Source of the DNA: Oxalobacteraceae bacterium
GTDB taxonomy: Bacteria; Pseudomonadota; Gammaproteobacteria; Burkholderiales; Burkholderiaceae_D
Direction: 5' to 3'
Assembly: GCA_947454305.1 (NCBI GenBank)
Contig: CANGJE010000017.1
Coordinates: forward strand, 1 to 39,708
DNA: 39,708 nt
Shown here: positions 25,292 to 33,621 of the stretch, one piece after another
Position numbering within the stretch: position 1 is the stretch's first letter
Layout of the letters: the number at the start of each line of letters is the position of its first letter
Program-made: the position numbers and the translations under genes
Notes under the pieces: generated by a model
What the model saw: the letters and a program-made list of their open reading frames with translations, nothing else
Told to the model about the DNA's origin: nothing
Database searches by the model: none

Positions 25292-27553
25292 ATGTTTGAC
25301 CAGCCATCGGGGCAATTCAATCGTCGCCATTTTTTGATAGGCGGTGCCGCGCTTGCAGGTTCGCTGGTCGTGGGTTGGGCGCTAATGCCGCCCCGGCAGA
25401 GGCTGGATACTTCCACGCTGCCGCCTATGCGCCACGGGGATGTAAAGCTCAACGGTTGGGTCATGGTGGGTAAGGACAACCGCGTGACTGTCGTGTTGGC
25501 CAAGAGCGAAATGGGGCAGGGCATTATGACGGCCTTGCCGACCCTAGTTGCGGAAGAAATGGATGTGCCCTTGACTTCGATCAGATTGGTGCAGGCACCA
25601 CTGGACAAAATCTATGGGGATACCTCGATGCTGGCGGATGGTTTGCCATTTCATCCCGAGGATCAGAGCGCGATTCACAACTTAGGAAAGTGGCTGTCTC
25701 GAAAAATCGAACGCGAGTTGGGCATTCAAGTCACCGGCGGCTCTTCCAGCGTTAAGGATAGCTGGCTGCCTATGCGGGAAGCGGGAGCCTCGGCTCGAGC
25801 GCGCCTGATGCTGGCAGCAGCTAATCGCTGGGGTGTACCTGTTTCTGAGTGCAATACCAGTGATGGGCGCGTGACTCATGCGAAGGGATTAAAAGCCAGC
25901 TATGGCGAATTGGCCGCGGATGCGGCTGAGCTGGGCGATGTTTCATTTCAACTGAAAGAAGCCTCTGCCTTTAATCAAATCGGTAAATCGCTACCGCGAC
26001 TCGATATTCCAGCAAAGATTGATGGCAGCGCTGACTTTGGTATGGATATCAGGCCCAAGGGAATGGTGTATGCCGCGCTGTTGATGTGCCCACACTTGGG
26101 TGGTCGTTTGGCCAGTGTTGATACGCGTGCTGCGAATGACATGCCCGGTGTATTGAAAGTGGTCAGACTGAATCAAGAGCGCTCCGGTGCGCCGGATGCC
26201 GTGGCGGTGATTGCCGGCAGTCGTTGGACTGCACTCAGTGCGCTCGATTTAGTCACACCTGTATGGCAAGCCGGGCCGCATTCGCAACTGAATAATCAGA
26301 CGTTGATGCAGCAGCTACGCCAGAGTCTTAGCGATGAATCAGGATTTACGTATTACAGCATCGGCGATGAAATTGATGATGATCAGTTACCCAAAGCAAT
26401 CAAGGCGGAGTACAGCGCACCGTATCTTGCGCATACACCGATGGAGCCGATTAATTGCACCGCGCAGTTTATCGATGGTCGCTTAAAAATTTGGCTGCCC
26501 ACGCAAGCCCCGTCGGTTGTCGCCGCAACCGCTGCTCGGGTAGCTGATATCTCAGTTGATCAAATCGATTTGACTGAAACTTTTCTCGGTGGTGGCTTTG
26601 GGCGTCGACTCGAAACCGACATGGTGGCGCAAGCTGTTGCGTTAGCGTTGGAAATGCCGGGTGTGCCGGTGCAGTTGATGTGGCGACGCGAAGACGATAT
26701 CGCCCATGATTTTTATCGGCCTGCGTGCGTAGCGCAAATGGTGGCTGTTTTGGATGAGAAGGGCAAGGTCAACGCCTGGCAAAGCAAATCCGCATCGGCA
26801 GCGCCGATTCAACAGTTGCTGCAACGCGCTTTTAATTTGTCGCCCTTTGGCCCGGATAAGACAGCAGCTGAAGGTTTATTTGATCACCACTACGAAATTG
26901 AAAATCAACAGGTTGAACATGTGATTGTGGAATCACCTTTGCCGGTCGGTCCATGGCGTTCGGTGGGGCATTCTCATCATGCGTTTTTCAAAGAAAGTTT
27001 TGTCGATGAGTTGGCGCATACCGCCAAAGTTGATCCGGCTGAGTTTCGTCGTCGTATGCTCGCTTCGCATCCACGTCACCTCGCCGTGTTAAATGCGGCA
27101 GTAGAGCGGGCTGGCAAACCAGCGCAGTCTCGCGCTCATGGGCTGGCCTTGCATGCTTGCTTTGGCAGTATTGTCGCGCAGGTAGCGGAGGTCTCGATAG
27201 AGCAAGGCAAACCTCGCGTACACAAAATCACTTGCGCGATTGATTGCGGTACGGTGATCAATCCTGAAATTGTTGAACAACAAATGGAATCAGCGATTGC
27301 GTATGGTTTGTCCGCCGCTTTATACGGTGAAGTTCACGTCAGCGAGGGACAAATCGTGCAAAAGAATTTCAACGATATGCCTATGCTGCGTTTTGATGAA
27401 ATGCCTGAGGTGGAAGTGATAATCATGCCGAGTACCGCAGCACCCGAAGGTGTTGGTGAGCCAGGTACCCCGCCGGTTGCTCCAGCGGTGGCTAACGCGC
27501 TATTTAATTTGACGGGCAAGCGTCTACGTAGCTTGCCACTGAAGCTGAGCTGA
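25292..27553 (+). CDS. IorB-like molybdenum hydroxylase large subunit, Tat-exported
   Basis: A 753-residue molybdopterin-binding subunit of the xanthine oxidase family, in the group of isoquinoline 1-oxidoreductase beta and periplasmic aldehyde oxidases. The N-terminus has a twin-arginine signal (Arg11-Arg12 in NRRHFLIGG, then a hydrophobic stretch to about residue 31), so it acts in the periplasm. The cofactor motif GGGFG is at 433-437 and the catalytic Glu723 is in GVGEPGTPP. It lacks the AYRCSFR loop and is not a CO dehydrogenase. Its usual partners, an IorA [2Fe-2S] protein and a cytochrome c, are not adjacent: marC is divergent upstream and a thioredoxin-like gene converges downstream. 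The substrate is unknown. Confidence 0.88.
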   Translation: MFDQPSGQFNRRHFLIGGAALAGSLVVGWALMPPRQRLDTSTLPPMRHGDVKLNGWVMVGKDNRVTVVLAKSEMGQGIMTALPTLVAEEMDVPLTSIRLVQAPLDKIYGDTSMLADGLPFHPEDQSAIHNLGKWLSRKIERELGIQVTGGSSSVKDSWLPMREAGASARARLMLAAANRWGVPVSECNTSDGRVTHAKGLKASYGELAADAAELGDVSFQLKEASAFNQIGKSLPRLDIPAKIDGSADFGMDIRPKGMVYAALLMCPHLGGRLASVDTRAANDMPGVLKVVRLNQERSGAPDAVAVIAGSRWTALSALDLVTPVWQAGPHSQLNNQTLMQQLRQSLSDESGFTYYSIGDEIDDDQLPKAIKAEYSAPYLAHTPMEPINCTAQFIDGRLKIWLPTQAPSVVAATAARVADISVDQIDLTETFLGGGFGRRLETDMVAQAVALALEMPGVPVQLMWRREDDIAHDFYRPACVAQMVAVLDEKGKVNAWQSKSASAAPIQQLLQRAFNLSPFGPDKTAAEGLFDHHYEIENQQVEHVIVESPLPVGPWRSVGHSHHAFFKESFVDELAHTAKVDPAEFRRRMLASHPRHLAVLNAAVERAGKPAQSRAHGLALHACFGSIVAQVAEVSIEQGKPRVHKITCAIDCGTVINPEIVEQQMESAIAYGLSAALYGEVHVSEGQIVQKNFNDMPMLRFDEMPEVEVIIMPSTAAPEGVGEPGTPPVAPAVANALFNLTGKRLRSLPLKLS

Positions 27554-27564
27554 TTAATTAAAAA

Positions 27565-27987
27565 CTACAGCTCAGTCAGTTTGGTGAGTAAATTACATTC
27601 TTGCTGCCAGAGTGATCGTTCAGAAGTGCTGCTGGCTTCACGTCGCAGATCATCTTCGCTGCGTTCGAGCTGAGCTTCCAGTAACCGTCCAACCTGTCTG
27701 GGTTCGGGCATCATCGTGCCGTAAAAAGCGACGATGTCTTTACGTTGTATGAGGATGGTTGGAAAGTTCTCTACATCCAGATCGCCGACCAGATCGGATT
27801 GATCTTCAATATCTATCCATACAAACTGCTGCTCGGGATACTGATCAGCCAGTGCATCAAACCCCGCACGATATTGTTTGCATACATCGCACCAACCGGC
27901 GCATAAGCAGGCCACCACCCACTGACCAGAAGCCAGTGCGACGGAGAGTTGTGGAAACGTGTCGGGAGTGAGAAACAGACTACTCAT
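27565..27987 (-). CDS. Thioredoxin-fold protein
   Basis: A 140-residue single-domain thioredoxin-like protein without a signal peptide, so probably cytoplasmic. The active site is Cys33-Asp-Val-Cys36 (WCDVC, not the usual WCGPC) and the cis-proline is Pro76 in ENFPT. The changed dipeptide between the cysteines suggests a redox potential or partner different from TrxA. It converges on the IorB-like gene with 11 bp between stops, and diverges from tsaB. No Shine-Dalgarno sequence precedes its ATG; a TAAAAT box 6 nt upstream suggests a leaderless mRNA. The target is unknown. Confidence 0.85.
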   Translation of the reverse strand: MSSLFLTPDTFPQLSVALASGQWVVACLCAGWCDVCKQYRAGFDALADQYPEQQFVWIDIEDQSDLVGDLDVENFPTILIQRKDIVAFYGTMMPEPRQVGRLLEAQLERSEDDLRREASSTSERSLWQQECNLLTKLTEL

Positions 27988-27993
27988 GGGCTT

Positions 27994-28021
27994 ATTTTAC
28001 CGTAGGCAAGCAGCGTTTTAA
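27994..28021 (-). promoter_or_regulatory. Leaderless promoter of the thioredoxin-like gene
   Basis: On the minus strand TAAAAT (27999-27994) lies exactly 6 nt before the ATG at 27987, with TTAAAA about 16 bp further upstream as a -35. Transcription would begin at or very near the A of the ATG. No ribosome site is present. Confidence 0.5.
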
Positions 28022-28064
28022 CTCGTCGGGGCTGTTAGCTTATTGTGATGGCATGACGATGCTC

Positions 28065-28093
28065 CTGAATGTACTGAGCGCGCACGGTAAAAT
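28065..28093 (+). promoter_or_regulatory. Leaderless promoter of the tsaB operon
   Basis: TAAAAT at 28088-28093, in the context ACGGTAAAAT, ends 6 nt before the tsaB ATG at 28100, the same spacing and context as the divergent promoter at 27994-27999. A weak -35 (CTGAAT, 28065-28070) is 17 bp upstream. No Shine-Dalgarno sequence is seen. Confidence 0.5.
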
Positions 28094-28099
28094 GGCGTC

Positions 28100-28798
28100 A
28101 TGTCGACTGTTTACCCCACCCTGATTGCGATTGAAACCTCCACTGATCTCGCCTCTGTTGCACTACTGCGCGCTAATCAGCTGATTTATCGTGAATCTCA
28201 AGGTTCGCAGACCCATTCGCAGACGCTGCCGCGCTTACTGCAATCTTTGCTAAAAGAGACGCAACTCGACGTGAGTCAGTGCGATGCGCTGGCGTTTGGC
28301 GCTGGCCCGGGTTCATTTACTGGTGTGCGCACCGCCTGTGGTTTAGCCCAAGGTCTTGCGTTTGGTGCCAATCTTCCCGTGGCTTCTGTAGTGACCTTAC
28401 TCGCAATGGCTGAGCGTGCGCGACTCGCTGGTGCCGGTAATGAGGTATTGGCCTTGCTAGATGCGCGTATGGGCGAAGTGTATTGGGCGCAGTATCGTTT
28501 TGAGGGTGGATGGCAGGAAGTCATTGCACCACGTTTATCGCACGCGTCACACGTTGCTCCAGAAGGCTCACCCGCGTTATGTGGCAATGGCTTGATACAT
28601 CATGGCGATGAGCTAACTCATTTGAACCATGCACAATCGCTGCCAGAAATCATGCCGCATGCAACTGACATTGCGCGGTTAGGTGCCGACATGTTTTTAA
28701 AAGAGCTCACCGTTCACGCCCGCGACGCACAACCTCTGTATCTTCGTAATAAGGTCGCATTGACCACGCTTGAACGTCAGGCTGGAATTCAAGCATGA
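28100..28798 (+). CDS. tsaB: tRNA t6A synthesis protein TsaB
   Basis: TsaB is the inactive-paralogue partner of TsaD in making N6-threonylcarbamoyl-adenosine at A37 of ANN-decoding tRNAs. The 232-residue protein has the ASKHA fold with IAIETST at the start, and AFGAGPGSFTGVR near residue 66, which is the hallmark of TsaB. It opens a tight operon: rimI overlaps by 4 bp, then the uracil-DNA glycosylase and DUF1853 genes. The ATG at 28100 fits both the family start and the leaderless promoter. Confidence 0.95.
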   Translation: MSTVYPTLIAIETSTDLASVALLRANQLIYRESQGSQTHSQTLPRLLQSLLKETQLDVSQCDALAFGAGPGSFTGVRTACGLAQGLAFGANLPVASVVTLLAMAERARLAGAGNEVLALLDARMGEVYWAQYRFEGGWQEVIAPRLSHASHVAPEGSPALCGNGLIHHGDELTHLNHAQSLPEIMPHATDIARLGADMFLKELTVHARDAQPLYLRNKVALTTLERQAGIQA

Positions 28799-29301
28799 GC
28801 CAAGTTCCTGTGAGCGAGATTTTTTCACCCGCTTCCTTGCTGATGGCGACTATGCGCGCACAGGATGTGGAAGAGGTGGTGGCGATAGAAAATCAGGCGT
28901 ACCCTTTTCCCTGGACCCGCGGTAATTTTTTAGATTCATTGAATAGCCGATACGATGCATGGGTAGTGCGTGAGCCTGATGGTCAGATAGCCGGTTATTT
29001 TTTAGCGATGCCGGTGGTAGATGAGATGCATTTGCTTAACATTACAGTGCGTCCGACGCTGCAAGGCAAAAAGCTCGGTCGATTTCTGCTAAATAAAGTC
29101 ATCGCATTGACGCGGGAAGCAAAAATGCAGTCGATACTGTTGGAAGTGCGTCCGTCGAATCCCCGCGCACTGGCGTTTTATCAGCATGTCGGTTTTCAAC
29201 AAATTGGTATCCGTAAAAATTACTACCCCTCGACTGGAACGACTCGCGAGGACGCTATCGTCATGCGTTTGATGATTGTGAATCAAGACCATGAATTCTG
29301 A
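28795..29301 (+). CDS. rimI: Ribosomal protein bS18 N-acetyltransferase RimI
   Basis: A GNAT-fold acetyltransferase of 168 residues. The acetyl-CoA loop is VRPTLQGKKLGRFLL, and the C-terminal motif EVRPSNPRALAFYQHVGF followed by RKNYYP is characteristic of RimI. The start overlaps the tsaB stop (ATGA). An N-terminal extension of about 20 residues precedes the GNAT core. The pairing with tsaB is widespread. The protein acetylated in this organism is assumed by homology. Confidence 0.93.
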   Translation: MSQVPVSEIFSPASLLMATMRAQDVEEVVAIENQAYPFPWTRGNFLDSLNSRYDAWVVREPDGQIAGYFLAMPVVDEMHLLNITVRPTLQGKKLGRFLLNKVIALTREAKMQSILLEVRPSNPRALAFYQHVGFQQIGIRKNYYPSTGTTREDAIVMRLMIVNQDHEF

Positions 29302-29998
29302 AAAATTAGTACGATTAGAACGCATGGGCTTAGGGCCTGTGTGGCAGTTGCGCGCGCGTGCGGATAAACCTGTGGCGGTGGTGGATGCGACCGAAGCTGT
29401 AGCACTCGATGCGGCCGACTTTTCAGGGCTTGATTGGGAAGAATTAGAAGCAACGATACGCGACTGTGCGCGTTGTGGATTGTGCCGCGGTCGTACACAT
29501 GCCGTATCGGGTATCGGCGATCGACATGCGAGCTGGTTGTTTGTGGGAGAAGGGCCGGGGCGAAGCGAAGATTTAGAAGGTGAGCCGTTTGTTGGGCCTG
29601 CGGGCAAGCTACTCGACAACATGCTCAAGGCCATGCAACTGGCACGCGGCGTCGATACGTTCATTGCGAACATCGTCAAATGTCGCCCAGTTGATGCTGA
29701 TGGTCGTGACCGGCCACCGGTGCACAATGAAGTGGCTGCATGTCGCGCATTTTTACAGCGTCAAATTGATTTGATCAAACCGACAGTGATAGTCGCGCTG
29801 GGAAAAACTGCCGCGACCTCACTCTTGGGCTTGAATGAAGAAACCAGCCTTTCATCGCTGCGCGGTGAGCCGCATTCGTATCGAGGCATTCCGGTGGTGG
29901 TGACCTATCACCCCGCTTATTTGCTACGCAAACCCGAAGACAAAGCGAAAAGCTGGCGTGACCTGTGCCTAGCTCAGAGTCTGCATGATGAACGCTGA
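29291..29998 (+). CDS. Family 4 uracil-DNA glycosylase with Fe-S cluster
   Basis: A 235-residue uracil-DNA glycosylase of the 4Fe-4S family 4 type, which removes uracil from DNA. The cluster ligands are probably Cys59 and Cys62 (CARC) with Cys131 and Cys151; a further Cys65 is nearby. The catalytic motif GEGPGRSED is at 86-94, followed by GEPFVGPAGKLLD, and the second active-site motif is YHPAYLLR. About 55 residues precede the core, a common extension in betaproteobacteria. The 19-residue gap between the last two cysteines is slightly longer than in thermophilic enzymes. It overlaps rimI by 11 bp. Confidence 0.9.
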   Translation: MNSEKLVRLERMGLGPVWQLRARADKPVAVVDATEAVALDAADFSGLDWEELEATIRDCARCGLCRGRTHAVSGIGDRHASWLFVGEGPGRSEDLEGEPFVGPAGKLLDNMLKAMQLARGVDTFIANIVKCRPVDADGRDRPPVHNEVAACRAFLQRQIDLIKPTVIVALGKTAATSLLGLNEETSLSSLRGEPHSYRGIPVVVTYHPAYLLRKPEDKAKSWRDLCLAQSLHDER

Positions 29999-30968
29999 AA
30001 TGCGTTCGTACCAACTAGCCTTCCATGAGCGCTGGCACCCACTAAAAAATCCACATGTTCGTGCGATGGCGTGGTTGCTGTATGCACCGAATTTACTCGA
30101 TAGCGAAGCGCCGCAATGGCAAGGAAAAATTGCGACCTTAGAAAACGCGTCTGATGATCATGTAGATAATTGGCTGCTTGAACTCGAGCGCGAACCGAAT
30201 GAGTTGCAGGCGATATTAGATATCAATCGATTCACACGATTAGGCCGTTACGCGGAAAAATTACTTGCGGTGTATTTTGCGCATGTTAAGCGACTGCATG
30301 TGCATGGATTACAGGTGCGCTCTGGTAAAGATGAAACGGTGGGTGAGTTTGATTTTATTTTGCGTGAAAAAGAAGGGCTAGTGCATTGGGAATTTGCGAC
30401 TAAGTTTTATCTGCTTTGTTCACGCAATGCCGCCTATGCGCAAATTCAGCAGGCAGATTATTTTGTAGGCCCCAATCTGGCTGATACGTTGGGCGCTAAG
30501 ATGAAAAAAATTCTTCAGCGGCAGTTATTACTAGGCACTCATCCTGCAGCGCAAGCGTTGTTGAGCGAGCCTTTGGTTGCGGCGCAGGCGCTAGTTAAGG
30601 GTTGGTTGTTTTATCGAAAAGAAGAGCCTATCGATACCGCAGCTCTGGGTATCTCACCATCGCATTGCCATGGTTGGTGGTGTACGTTGGCAGAGTTTGA
30701 CGATCATGTGGGTGAACATTGCGCCGTACTGCCGCGTCTTGCGTGGCTGGCACCAGCGCGATTGTCGCTTGAAGAGGGAATGCAGCGTGCGAATTTGCGC
30801 GATTGGCTAACTCAACACTTTCATGGTGATCCTATGCCAGTCATGGTTGCCACGTTTAAAAAACAAGGCAATGAATTATTTGAGGTGGATAGAGGCTTTG
30901 TTGTGCCAAACGACTGGAAAGAGCGCGCTAACGAGCGCGTAAGAGGATTGGTGGCGCCTAGTCGTTGA
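29985..30968 (+). CDS. DUF1853 family protein
   Basis: A 327-residue protein of the DUF1853 family. The N-terminal NPHVRAMAWLLYAPNLL and the middle EFDFILREKEGLVHWEFATKFYL segments are typical; the latter resembles a nuclease-like core with acidic residues and a Lys, which could hint at a PD-(D/E)XK-type fold, but that is my inference. No function is established. It overlaps the glycosylase gene by 14 bp (the ATG at 29988 is an alternative start) and ends the tsaB operon. It converges on lplT. No signal peptide or membrane helix is seen. Confidence 0.85.
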   Translation: MMNAEMRSYQLAFHERWHPLKNPHVRAMAWLLYAPNLLDSEAPQWQGKIATLENASDDHVDNWLLELEREPNELQAILDINRFTRLGRYAEKLLAVYFAHVKRLHVHGLQVRSGKDETVGEFDFILREKEGLVHWEFATKFYLLCSRNAAYAQIQQADYFVGPNLADTLGAKMKKILQRQLLLGTHPAAQALLSEPLVAAQALVKGWLFYRKEEPIDTAALGISPSHCHGWWCTLAEFDDHVGEHCAVLPRLAWLAPARLSLEEGMQRANLRDWLTQHFHGDPMPVMVATFKKQGNELFEVDRGFVVPNDWKERANERVRGLVAPSR

Positions 30969-30987
30969 AAACTGAACGATGGTTACC

Positions 30988-32256
30988 TCAGGTGCCGAGG
31001 TGTTTTTTCTCGCCGATCAAATGCATGGAATCGTATTCACGCTGATTGGCAGCATGGCGACGCATAACCAGCCACATAATTCCCGCTACAAACAAGCCAA
31101 ATAAAACGATCACTGTGTTAACACTGAAATCGAGTTTAATCAGCAAAGCGTACAGAGCAAGCATCAAAAGAATAGATGCATTTTCACTGAAGTTTTGTAC
31201 CGCAATTGAATGACCCGCGCTCATGATGACGTGGCCACGATGCTGTAACAGGGCATTCATGGGAACGACAAAAAATCCTGACAGCGCACCGACCAACACT
31301 AATAAGGGATAAGCGAGTTCTACGCTATGTGCCAGCGTCATTAGCGTAACGATGATGCCCATCGCAAATCCTAAGGGCATGACCGTCAGTGATTTTTTCA
31401 GCGGTATGATGCGCGCGGCAGCCATCGCACCAAAGGCGACACCAAACGCCACCACACCTTGAAGAATAGCGCCCTTGGCGAGTGGCATATTGAGCGCTTG
31501 TTCTGCCCATTTCAAAACGATAAATTGCAAGGTCGCACCGGCACCCCAGAACAATGAGGTCACGGCTAACGAAATTTGTCCCAGCCTGTCTTTCCAAAGA
31601 TTGATAAAGCAATGGGAAAAATCGACGACCAGTTTAAAAGGATTGCGCTCCTGCGCCGCGTAACGCGCGCCGGTATCGGGAATTTTGAGATTGAATGCTG
31701 CAGCCAGCAGGTAAGAACACATCACCACGCCTAAGCCGACTTCTAGCGAGATACTGAGTTCAAGATCATTCACAGGCAACATAGCGGTGATAGTGGCTGC
31801 AAATTGTTCGCTGACGAGTGTGCCGCCCAATACCGTGCCAAAAATAATCGACAGAACGGTCAAACCTTCTATCCAACCGTTGGCAGCGACTAATTTTTCA
31901 GCGGGTAGTAGTTCGGTAAGAATGCCGTACTTTGCTGGTGAATATGCCGCGGCACCAAAGCCGACCACGGCATACGCGATCAAAGGGTGAAAGTTAAAGA
32001 ACATCATCATGCAGCCAACGACTTTAACTAAATTGGTGATGAACATCACCCGACCTTTAGGCAGCTCATCTGCAAATGCACCGACAAACGGTGCCAATAA
32101 TACGTAGGAGGCGACAAAGAAAAGCTTGAGCATGGGCGTCATCCACGCAGGGGATTGATTCGACGCCAGCATAGAGATTGCTACGATAAGCAGCGCATTG
32201 TCGGCGAGCGACGAAAAAAACTGCGCTGCCATGATGGTGTAAAAACCGCGATTCAT
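30988..32256 (-). CDS. lplT: Lysophospholipid transporter LplT
   Basis: A 422-residue major facilitator family protein with about 12 transmembrane helices, resembling LplT, which flips lysophospholipids inward for re-acylation. The N-terminus NRGFYTIMAAQFFSSLADNALL and the FVGAFADELPKGRVM loop are close to the family. The acyltransferase partner Aas is not in the window. It is divergent from alr with 280 bp between starts; the neighbouring lplT, alr, radA order is common in betaproteobacteria. Confidence 0.9.
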   Translation of the reverse strand: MNRGFYTIMAAQFFSSLADNALLIVAISMLASNQSPAWMTPMLKLFFVASYVLLAPFVGAFADELPKGRVMFITNLVKVVGCMMMFFNFHPLIAYAVVGFGAAAYSPAKYGILTELLPAEKLVAANGWIEGLTVLSIIFGTVLGGTLVSEQFAATITAMLPVNDLELSISLEVGLGVVMCSYLLAAAFNLKIPDTGARYAAQERNPFKLVVDFSHCFINLWKDRLGQISLAVTSLFWGAGATLQFIVLKWAEQALNMPLAKGAILQGVVAFGVAFGAMAAARIIPLKKSLTVMPLGFAMGIIVTLMTLAHSVELAYPLLVLVGALSGFFVVPMNALLQHRGHVIMSAGHSIAVQNFSENASILLMLALYALLIKLDFSVNTVIVLFGLFVAGIMWLVMRRHAANQREYDSMHLIGEKKHLGT

Positions 32257-32536
32257 TCTGAAAAACTCAGCCAGAGTGTGACGACAGGCGTGCGTTGTTG
32301 TGTTGTCCGTTCGACGAAACTAAGTGCGAACATCTCATCACACCATCGATTGCATCCCTTAATTGGTGGAGTACGGTTGCCAGGCCGTAGAGCTCGGTAT
32401 CAGTCGGCCTACATCCGACTCAGACCAACGGCTTTATACCATGAAATCTTCGCCCTAAGCCGAGTAAGCCGCTTTGCTAGCCAGGTGTCCGGTAAAATGC
32501 AGGGCTATACGCTGACCACTTTTTCCTTGATTCTCG
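32257..32536. other. Divergent region between lplT and alr
   Basis: 280 bp without a gene. A TAAAAT box at 32493-32498 in the context CCGGTAAAATG resembles the -10 boxes of the tsaB and thioredoxin-like promoters, here 38 nt before the alr ATG, with TTTGCT near 32473 as a poor -35. No RNA gene or clear repeat was seen. Confidence 0.4.
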
Positions 32537-33613
32537 ATGCCCCGCCCAATTGTCGCTATCACCAACGTCTCGGCCATGCAATCTAACCTGGCCATTGCTC
32601 GCTCAGCTATGCCAGGCACCAAAATTTGGGCGGTGGTCAAGGCCGATGCCTATGGCCACGGGCTTGAGAATGGTTTACGAGGTTTTGCTGCTGCTGATGG
32701 TCTCTCCTTAATTGAGTTTGATCGCGCTGTGAGGCTGCGCGAATTAGGTTGGACTAAGCCCATCATGATGATGCAAGGGATGTTTGAGGCCAGTGACCTC
32801 GAACTTCTCAGCCACTACCAACTTCAGCCTGTGGTGCATAACATCGAGCAGTTAGAGATGCTGGCCAAGGCAACCTTAAGCAACCCCATTCATGTGCATT
32901 TAAAAATTAATACCGGCATGAATCGTTTGGGGTTTTTACCCGAACAAACGCGCGATGCGTATTCGCGTCTACAAGCAATGCCAGCCGTTGCCAAAATATC
33001 CTTGATTACGCATTTTGCAAATGCAGACACGCAGTCGGTATCTCCCGATGTGGCGACTCAAGTCGCTGCGTTTCAACAAGCGACTACGGGCATTCAATCT
33101 GAAATTAGTTTGTCGAATTCACCCGCGATTTTGATTCATCCTGAAATCAAGGGTGATTGGATCAGGCCGGGTGTGATGCTGTATGGCGGTTCGCCGGGTG
33201 GCGGTGATGCTGCATCGTTTGGTCTCAAAGCGGCCATGACCCTCAGTAGTCGCGTGATTGCTGTACAGGCTATTCGTGCGGGTGATTCGGTCGGGTATGG
33301 CAGCTTATTTCGTGCTGAGCGCGATATGCGTATTGGTATCGTCGCTTGTGGTTATGCCGATGGTTATCCACGTCATGCCAGTACGGGTGCTCCAGTCTTG
33401 GTGGATGGTATTCGTACGCAGTTGTTAGGACGAGTCTCGATGGATATGTTGAACGTTGATCTGTCATCCGTGCCGAATGCCCATGTGGGCAGTGACGTGA
33501 CCTTGTGGGGTGATGATTTACCTATCGATGAAGTCGCAGCGGCAGCAGGAACGATTGGTTATGAGCTCATGTGCGCAATTACGCCACGCGTGCAACGAAA
33601 AATACGAGCATAA
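32537..33613 (+). CDS. alr: Alanine racemase
   Basis: A PLP enzyme that makes D-alanine for peptidoglycan. The 358-residue protein has the PLP Lys35 in VVKADAYGHG, the catalytic Tyr in SVGYGSLF and the C-terminal SMDMLNVDLS motif of the beta domain. The first residues (PIVAITNVSAMQSN) match the family start, so ATG 32537 is probably right though no ribosome site is visible. It is followed 8 bp later by radA, probably in one transcript. Whether it is the biosynthetic (Alr) or catabolic (DadX) type is not certain; the context favours Alr. Confidence 0.94.
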   Translation: MPRPIVAITNVSAMQSNLAIARSAMPGTKIWAVVKADAYGHGLENGLRGFAAADGLSLIEFDRAVRLRELGWTKPIMMMQGMFEASDLELLSHYQLQPVVHNIEQLEMLAKATLSNPIHVHLKINTGMNRLGFLPEQTRDAYSRLQAMPAVAKISLITHFANADTQSVSPDVATQVAAFQQATTGIQSEISLSNSPAILIHPEIKGDWIRPGVMLYGGSPGGGDAASFGLKAAMTLSSRVIAVQAIRAGDSVGYGSLFRAERDMRIGIVACGYADGYPRHASTGAPVLVDGIRTQLLGRVSMDMLNVDLSSVPNAHVGSDVTLWGDDLPIDEVAAAAGTIGYELMCAITPRVQRKIRA

Positions 33614-33621
33614 AGGGCGCT

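Noticed and set aside
25292..27553. Second CO dehydrogenase large subunit
   Set aside because: The AYxCSFR loop is absent, a Tat signal is present, and sequence motifs fit the IorB group.
33571..33621. N-terminal extension of RadA from an upstream ATG
   Set aside because: The added residues come from alr in another frame. The ATG at 33622 gives the conserved MAKSKTQY start before the zinc finger.
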